Assembly: GCA_964427185.1 (NCBI GenBank)
Contig: CAYRSN010000041.1
Span: 1 to 9,942 of the forward strand
Direction: 5' to 3'
Source of the DNA: Sulfurivirga sp964427185
Lineage (GTDB): Bacteria > Pseudomonadota > Gammaproteobacteria > Thiomicrospirales > Thiomicrospiraceae
Length of the DNA: 9,942 nt
A program made the translations under genes and the position numbers. The notes under the pieces are model-generated. The model made no database searches, was not told where the DNA came from, and saw only the letters and a program-made list of their open reading frames with translations. Shown piece after piece: positions 5,725 through 9,942 of the stretch. Each line of letters begins with the position of its first letter. Positions within the stretch are counted from its first letter, which is position 1.

Positions 5725-7006
5725 TAAAGATATGTACTGTTCCTTTTGCGGTAAGCATCAGGATGAAGTGCGCAAATTGATTGCCGGCCCTGGCGTGTAT
5801 ATTTGTGATGAATGTGTGGAGCTGTGTAATGAGATTCTGCGTGAAGAGTTTGAGGGTGGGAGCATTGTTGAGGGAAGCGAAAGTCTTTTTCATTTGGATA
5901 ACCTGCCGACCCCGCATGAGATTAAGCATGAGTTAGATCAGTATGTGATCGGCCAAGAACGTGCGAAAAAAATTCTGTCCGTTGCGGTATATAACCACTA
6001 TAAGCGTTTGATGGCGGAGCAGAAGGGTCAGAATGATGTTGAGCTGACGAAAAGCAATATTCTGATGATCGGACCGACCGGTTCAGGTAAAACCTTGCTG
6101 GCGCAAACCCTTGCACGTTTGCTGGATGTTCCTTTTGCCATTGCGGATGCTACGACTTTGACAGAAGCCGGCTATGTGGGTGAGGATGTAGAAAGCATCA
6201 TCCTCAAGCTGTTACAGCGCTGTGACAATGATCCCAAAAAGGCTGAACGGGGTATTATCTATATTGATGAAATTGACAAAATCACGCGCAAATCTGAAAA
6301 CCCTTCTATTACCCGCGATGTTTCCGGCGAAGGCGTGCAGCAGGCGCTGCTGAAAATTGTTGAAGGCACACTTGCCAATGTGCCGCCGCAAGGCGGCCGT
6401 AAGCACCCGAATCAGGATATGATTCAGGTGGATACCTCCAAGATTCTGTTTATTGTCGGCGGGGCGTTTGAAGGGCTGGATAAGATTGTTGAGCAGCGTA
6501 TCGCCAAAGGCACAGGGATTGGCTTTGCAGCGGAGGTAAAAGCGAAAGATAAAGAACAGGATTTAAGTGAGCTTTATCAGCAGGTGGAGCCGGAAGACCT
6601 TGTGAAATACGGGCTGATTCCAGAGTTTGTAGGGCGCCTGCCAGTCATTGCAACTTTGGAAGCGTTGGATGAGGCAGCACTGATCAGGATTCTGGTTGAA
6701 CCTAAGAATGCACTGGTTAAGCAGTTTCAAAAAATGTTCGAGCTGGAAGGTGTGCAGTTGCAGTTTACAGAAGATGCCCTGCGCGCTATTGCTCAGGAAG
6801 CCATAAAGCGCAAAACCGGTGCACGCGGTTTGCGTGCTATTTTGGAACAGTTGCTGCTAGATCTGATGTATGACCTGCCCAGCATGAAAGGGGTTGAAAA
6901 GGTCGTGATTGATGAGGCGGTTGTACAGGGTAAAAAGCAGCCTGTACTGGTTTACAAGCAACATCAGCAGACAGATGAAGGTGCGCCTGAAAAGGTGGCG
7001 CAATAA
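5717..7006 (+). CDS. clpX: Clp protease ATP-binding subunit ClpX
   Basis: Hexameric AAA+ unfoldase that recognises tagged substrates and threads them into ClpP. The 429 aa match the family. The N-terminal zinc domain has C8, C11, C30 and C33. Walker A is GPTGSGKT (119-126), pore loop 1 is GYVG (152-155), Walker B is IIYIDEID (180-187), the RKH loop is at 228-230, and the IGF loop that docks on ClpP is at 268-270. The arginine finger is R307 (EFVGRLP) and sensor 2 is GAR (368-370). The intact IGF loop shows that it is the ClpP partner rather than a ClpP-independent homologue. AGGAG (5706-5710) lies 6 nt before ATG, inside clpP. The ATG overlaps the clpP stop as ATGAGTGA, which implies translational coupling and a steady ratio of the two subunits. 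lon follows after 15 bp. Confidence 0.98.
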   Translation: MSDKDMYCSFCGKHQDEVRKLIAGPGVYICDECVELCNEILREEFEGGSIVEGSESLFHLDNLPTPHEIKHELDQYVIGQERAKKILSVAVYNHYKRLMAEQKGQNDVELTKSNILMIGPTGSGKTLLAQTLARLLDVPFAIADATTLTEAGYVGEDVESIILKLLQRCDNDPKKAERGIIYIDEIDKITRKSENPSITRDVSGEGVQQALLKIVEGTLANVPPQGGRKHPNQDMIQVDTSKILFIVGGAFEGLDKIVEQRIAKGTGIGFAAEVKAKDKEQDLSELYQQVEPEDLVKYGLIPEFVGRLPVIATLEALDEAALIRILVEPKNALVKQFQKMFELEGVQLQFTEDALRAIAQEAIKRKTGARGLRAILEQLLLDLMYDLPSMKGVEKVVIDEAVVQGKKQPVLVYKQHQQTDEGAPEKVAQ

Positions 7007-7021
7007 AGATGAGGTAAAGAG

Positions 7022-9448
7022 ATGGCGGACAGACACGAGGGAATTGATCAACTGGATATGAAGCTGAATGCCTTAGTGATGCCGCTCCGAGATGTGGTGG
7101 TATTTCCAGGGAGTGTAATGCCGTTATTTGTTGGGCGTGAAAAATCAATTCATGCTATTCAAGAGGCAATGCGAACGGTTCGTCAGATCTTTCTGGTTTC
7201 GCAAAAACGAGCCGACCTGGATGCCCCAACATTTGAAGATGTTTACCACGTAGGCACCTTGGCTACTATTTTGCAAACTTTAAAGCTGGCAGATGGTACC
7301 GTGAAGGTGTTGATTGAAGGCGTAGAGCGTTTCGAACTGCTGAATCTGGTAGAGGATGAGCAGGTTTTTCGAGGCGATATCCGTCGACTGGAAACAGTGG
7401 TTGAGGTGCCGGAAGAGCTTCCTCAGCTGATTAAACTGGCAAAAGAGCGTTTTGCCCATTACGGCAAACTGAATGCCAAGCTCTCTTCTGATGTAAAGGC
7501 GTCCGTTGCACGCACGGAGGATGCAGATGCGCTGGTAGATTTGATTGCAGCGAATCTGGAGCTTTCCATGGAAGTGAAACAGGGGCTTTTGGAAGCGGCT
7601 TCGTTGAACGACCGCCTTGAGAAATTGATTGCGCTGATTGAAACACAGATTGACATGCTTGAGGCAGAGCAGCGTATTGCCGAGCGTGTCAAAAAGCAAA
7701 TGGATAAGAATCAACGTGAGTATTATCTGAATGAAAAAATCAAGGCGATCAACAAGGAGTTAGGTCGTACAGGTGGTGATGAAGATGAGCTGCTTGAGCT
7801 GAAAGAGAAAATTGAAGCAGCAGGCATGCCGACTGAGGCAAAAGAAAAGGCGTTATCTGAGCTGAAAAAACTGAGAATGATGCCGCCTCAGTCGGCAGAA
7901 GCCAGTGTCGTGCGCAACTATATTGACTGGCTATTGGATGTGCCTTGGAAAAAGCGCACGCGCGTCAGTCGAGATCTGAAAAAAGCTGCACAGGTGCTGG
8001 ATGCACAACATTATGGGCTGGAGAAGGTAAAAGAGCGTATCTTGGAATACCTCGCAGTGCAAAAACGGGTGAAAAAACTGAACGGCCCGATTCTTTGTCT
8101 GGTGGGGCCGCCGGGTGTTGGAAAAACGTCCCTGGCACGCTCCATTGCGGAGGCGACGAACCGTAAGTTTGTGCGTATGTCCTTGGGAGGGGTACGGGAT
8201 GAAGCTGAAATTCGCGGGCACCGTCGGACGTATCTGGGTGCACTGCCGGGGCGTATTATCCAGAAAATGGTAAAAGCCGGGGTCAAAAACCCACTGTTTC
8301 TACTGGATGAGATCGACAAAATGAGTGCGGATTTCCGCGGAGATCCTGCTGCTGCATTGTTGGAAGTGCTGGATCCAGAGCAAAACAGAAGCTTTAATGA
8401 TCACTATCTGGAAGTGGATTATGATCTTTCTGAGGTGATGTTCGTTGCAACTTCTAACTCAATGGATATGCCAGAACCTTTGCTGGATCGAATGGAAATT
8501 ATTCAGCTTTCCGGTTATACCGAATTGGAAAAGCTGAATATTGCTCAGCGCCACCTGTTACCGCGACAGTTGAAACATCATGGTTTGACGGCTGAAGAGC
8601 TGAATGTGCCGCAGCAGACCTTAACGCGTATTATTGAAGACTATACGCGCGAGGCTGGTGTGCGGAGCCTGGATAGAGAGTTGGCCAAGATTTGTAGAAA
8701 AGTGGTGAAAGGCTTGGAGGATGGCACGCTGGCACCTCCTGTCGATTTGATGCCTGAAAAGCTTGTGGATTATCTGGGTGTGGCGCGCTATCGTCATGGC
8801 GAAAAAATGCAGCAGGCACGTATTGGCCTGGTGAATGGGCTGGCGTGGACTCGTGCTGGAGGAGATTTGCTGCATATTGAAGCTACCTGCATGCCCGGTA
8901 AGGGTCAGCTGAAGCGTACCGGGCAGCTGGGTGATGTGATGAAAGAGTCCGTCGAAATCGCTTTGAGCGTAATCCGCAGCCGTCATCGCATGTTGGGGAT
9001 TGATGAAAAAACCTTTGAGAAAATTGATTTGCACCTGCATTTTCCTGAGGGAGCGATTAAAAAGGATGGGCCCAGTGCTGGTATTGCCGTGGCAACCGTC
9101 ATTGCTTCCGTATTAACAAATACGCCGGTACGGAATGAAGTGGCCATGACAGGTGAGATTACACTGCGAGGTGAAGTCTTACCGATAGGCGGTCTGAAGG
9201 AAAAGTTACTGGCGGCACTGCGCGCAGACATTAAAAAAGTGTTGATTCCCCACGAAAATGCACGTGATTTGGCAGAAATTCCTGAAGAAATTACCTCTCA
9301 GTTGGATATCGTGCCGGTGCGTTGGGTTGATGAGGTTTTAAGTCACGCACTTGAGAAGATGCCTGAGCCGTTGCCAGCGTCAGCAAGTGCACTTTGTACC
9401 ACAGAGCATACAGCGGATACAAGCGCCGAACAGACCAATGCCCATTGA
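7022..9448 (+). CDS. lon: Endopeptidase Lon (ATP-dependent serine protease La)
   Basis: Cytoplasmic hexameric AAA+ protease that removes misfolded proteins and short-lived regulators. The 808 aa contain an N-terminal substrate-binding domain (about 16-205, beginning LNALVMPLRDVVVFPG), a helical linker with QREYYLNEKIKAINKELG (231-248), the AAA+ module with Walker A GPPGVGKT (362-369) and Walker B FLLDEID (426-432), and a C-terminal peptidase domain. The catalytic dyad is S685 in KDGPSAG and K728 in GGLKEK, 43 residues apart as in E. coli. The C-terminus continues about 28 residues past EVLSHALEKM as a tail rich in Ser, Thr, Ala and Glu, slightly longer than in E. coli. GAGG at 7011-7014, 7 nt before ATG, supports the start. 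The 15-bp gap after clpX leaves no room for a promoter, so lon is probably read from clpP-clpX; in E. coli lon has its own heat-shock promoter. Confidence 0.98.
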   Translation: MADRHEGIDQLDMKLNALVMPLRDVVVFPGSVMPLFVGREKSIHAIQEAMRTVRQIFLVSQKRADLDAPTFEDVYHVGTLATILQTLKLADGTVKVLIEGVERFELLNLVEDEQVFRGDIRRLETVVEVPEELPQLIKLAKERFAHYGKLNAKLSSDVKASVARTEDADALVDLIAANLELSMEVKQGLLEAASLNDRLEKLIALIETQIDMLEAEQRIAERVKKQMDKNQREYYLNEKIKAINKELGRTGGDEDELLELKEKIEAAGMPTEAKEKALSELKKLRMMPPQSAEASVVRNYIDWLLDVPWKKRTRVSRDLKKAAQVLDAQHYGLEKVKERILEYLAVQKRVKKLNGPILCLVGPPGVGKTSLARSIAEATNRKFVRMSLGGVRDEAEIRGHRRTYLGALPGRIIQKMVKAGVKNPLFLLDEIDKMSADFRGDPAAALLEVLDPEQNRSFNDHYLEVDYDLSEVMFVATSNSMDMPEPLLDRMEIIQLSGYTELEKLNIAQRHLLPRQLKHHGLTAEELNVPQQTLTRIIEDYTREAGVRSLDRELAKICRKVVKGLEDGTLAPPVDLMPEKLVDYLGVARYRHGEKMQQARIGLVNGLAWTRAGGDLLHIEATCMPGKGQLKRTGQLGDVMKESVEIALSVIRSRHRMLGIDEKTFEKIDLHLHFPEGAIKKDGPSAGIAVATVIASVLTNTPVRNEVAMTGEITLRGEVLPIGGLKEKLLAALRADIKKVLIPHENARDLAEIPEEITSQLDIVPVRWVDEVLSHALEKMPEPLPASASALCTTEHTADTSAEQTNAH

Positions 9449-9466
9449 AAAACTTATGGAGGTTTG

Positions 9467-9495
9467 GGAAAAGCCCGGTAAACAGGGCTTTTTCC
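9467..9495 (+). terminator. Intrinsic terminator after lon
   Basis: GGAAAAGCCC (9467-9476) pairs with GGGCTTTT plus CC (9485-9495) around the 8-nt loop GGTAAACA, with one extra T in the right arm. The A-stem/T-stem form serves as hairpin and U-tract together. It lies 19 bp after the lon stop, and the HU promoter -35 starts at the very next base. Confidence 0.8.
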
Positions 9496-9524
9496 TTGAC
9501 AGTCACAAGGGGCGTTGTTATAAA
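9496..9524 (+). promoter_or_regulatory. Strong sigma-70 promoter for the HU gene
   Basis: A perfect -35 TTGACA (9496-9501) and a -10 TATAAA (9519-9524) are separated by 17 bp, with an extended -10 TGT at 9516-9518. This is the best promoter in the window and fits an abundant nucleoid protein. The start would lie near 9531, giving a leader of about 77 nt. Confidence 0.88.
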
Positions 9525-9540
9525 TTCAATACCGTTATCA

Positions 9541-9569
9541 CTCTGGTGGCGGCAGGATCCTCATCAGAG
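9541..9569 (+). promoter_or_regulatory. Possible hairpin in the HU mRNA leader
   Basis: CTCTGGTGG (9541-9549) can pair with TCATCAGAG (9561-9569), nine pairs including two G-U, around an 11-nt loop. It lies between the predicted transcription start and the ribosome site at 9596-9599 and leaves that site free. It could stabilise the transcript or modulate translation, or be chance. Confidence 0.3.
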
Positions 9570-9607
9570 GTTGGAGAATTTCGGACTCAACTCATGGAGA
9601 TAAAAAG

Positions 9608-9880
9608 ATGAAGAAAACTGAACTGGTAAGCGCAATGGCTGAAAAGGCGGGTTTAACCAAAGCACAGGCTGCAGCTGCACTGGATGCATGTGTAGAGACC
9701 ATTACAGAAGCGCTGAAAAGTGGTGACCAGGTTACAATTATCGGGTTTGGCACGTTTAAAGTGGGTGAGCGTTCTGCGCGTACCGGACGTAACCCTCAAA
9801 CAGGTGAAAAGATCAATATTCCTGCCGCCAAGGTGCCTAAATTTACTGCAGGTAAGGCCTTGAAAGACGCTGTAAACTAA
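9608..9880 (+). CDS. hupB: HU family nucleoid DNA-binding protein (HU-beta type)
   Basis: Small basic protein that bends and compacts DNA as a dimer. The 90 aa match HU. The helical N-terminal half (KTELVSAMAEKAGLTKAQAA) is followed by GFGTF at 46-50 and the DNA-binding arm RTGRNPQTGEKINI, with the intercalating proline at P63. It ends in FTAGKALKDAVN. The position directly after lon is the usual place of hupB in gammaproteobacteria, which supports the symbol over hupA or ihfA. The arm (RNPQTG) also fits HU better than IHF. GGAG at 9596-9599 lies 8 nt before the ATG. It has its own strong promoter and its own terminator, so it can be expressed far above lon. HU-beta is degraded by Lon in E. 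coli, which gives the neighbourhood functional sense. Confidence 0.96.
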   Translation: MKKTELVSAMAEKAGLTKAQAAAALDACVETITEALKSGDQVTIIGFGTFKVGERSARTGRNPQTGEKINIPAAKVPKFTAGKALKDAVN

Positions 9881-9908
9881 TTTGCGTGTAAGGGTACCAT
9901 GCTGCATG

Positions 9909-9934
9909 AAGAGTCGCTTAAGCGGCTCTTTTAT
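9909..9934 (+). terminator. Intrinsic terminator after hupB
   Basis: AAGAGTCGC (9909-9917) pairs with GCGGCTCTT (9922-9930) with one G-U pair around the loop TTAA, followed by a short T tract (TTATT). It lies 28 bp past the stop. It closes hupB as a single-gene unit; the 8 bases left in the window hold nothing readable. Confidence 0.8.
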
Positions 9935-9942
9935 TACATGTA

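Noticed and set aside
8893..8924. 8-bp inverted repeat GCCCGGTA / TACCGGGC inside lon
   Set aside because: It lies in conserved peptidase-domain coding sequence with a 16-nt spacer and no T tract. Chance is the simplest explanation.
9351..9611. Plus-strand open frame across the lon 3' end and the HU leader
   Set aside because: It crosses the lon terminator and the HU promoter, is out of frame with lon, and has no recognisable domain.

Overview
The window looks like core chromosome of a proteobacterium of moderate G+C. The gene order tig, clpP, clpX, lon, HU is the housekeeping proteolysis locus typical of Gammaproteobacteria and some relatives. The lolC-lolD pair points to a Gram-negative cell envelope. 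Codon use looks even across all genes, and I see no mobile element, tRNA, rRNA, CRISPR array or other clear sign of transfer. I cannot name the genus.

Layout. (1) 24-1204: two tightly spaced genes that I do not recognise. The first encodes a membrane-anchored protein with a probable extracytoplasmic beta domain, the second a protein with four predicted membrane segments; an intrinsic terminator follows. (2) 1303-3226: the inner-membrane machinery that releases lipoproteins to LolA. A single LolC/LolE-type permease with mixed LolC and LolE signatures overlaps the ATPase gene lolD by 8 bp. (3) 3235-3468, minus strand: a small DUF2892-type membrane protein, convergent with lolD across only 8 bp. 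A 13-bp perfect hairpin inside the lolD 3' end is placed to terminate this minus-strand transcript. (4) 3469-3694: divergent intergenic region with a TATAAT promoter facing tig. (5) 3695-9448: trigger factor with its own terminator, then clpP-clpX-lon packed as an operon (8-bp overlap, then a 15-bp gap), ending in a terminator. (6) 9496-9932: an HU-family gene with a near-consensus promoter starting at the base after the lon terminator, a leader with a possible hairpin, and its own terminator at the window edge.

How the genes work together. Trigger factor folds nascent chains. ClpXP and Lon degrade damaged and regulatory proteins. HU compacts DNA and is a known Lon substrate in E. coli. The Lol proteins sort lipoproteins to the outer membrane. 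The least explained part is the gene pair at 24-1204. The most distinctive readable signals are the hybrid LolF-like permease, the hairpin hidden in lolD, and the tight terminator/promoter packing before HU. I found no convincing evidence of a wholly new system.
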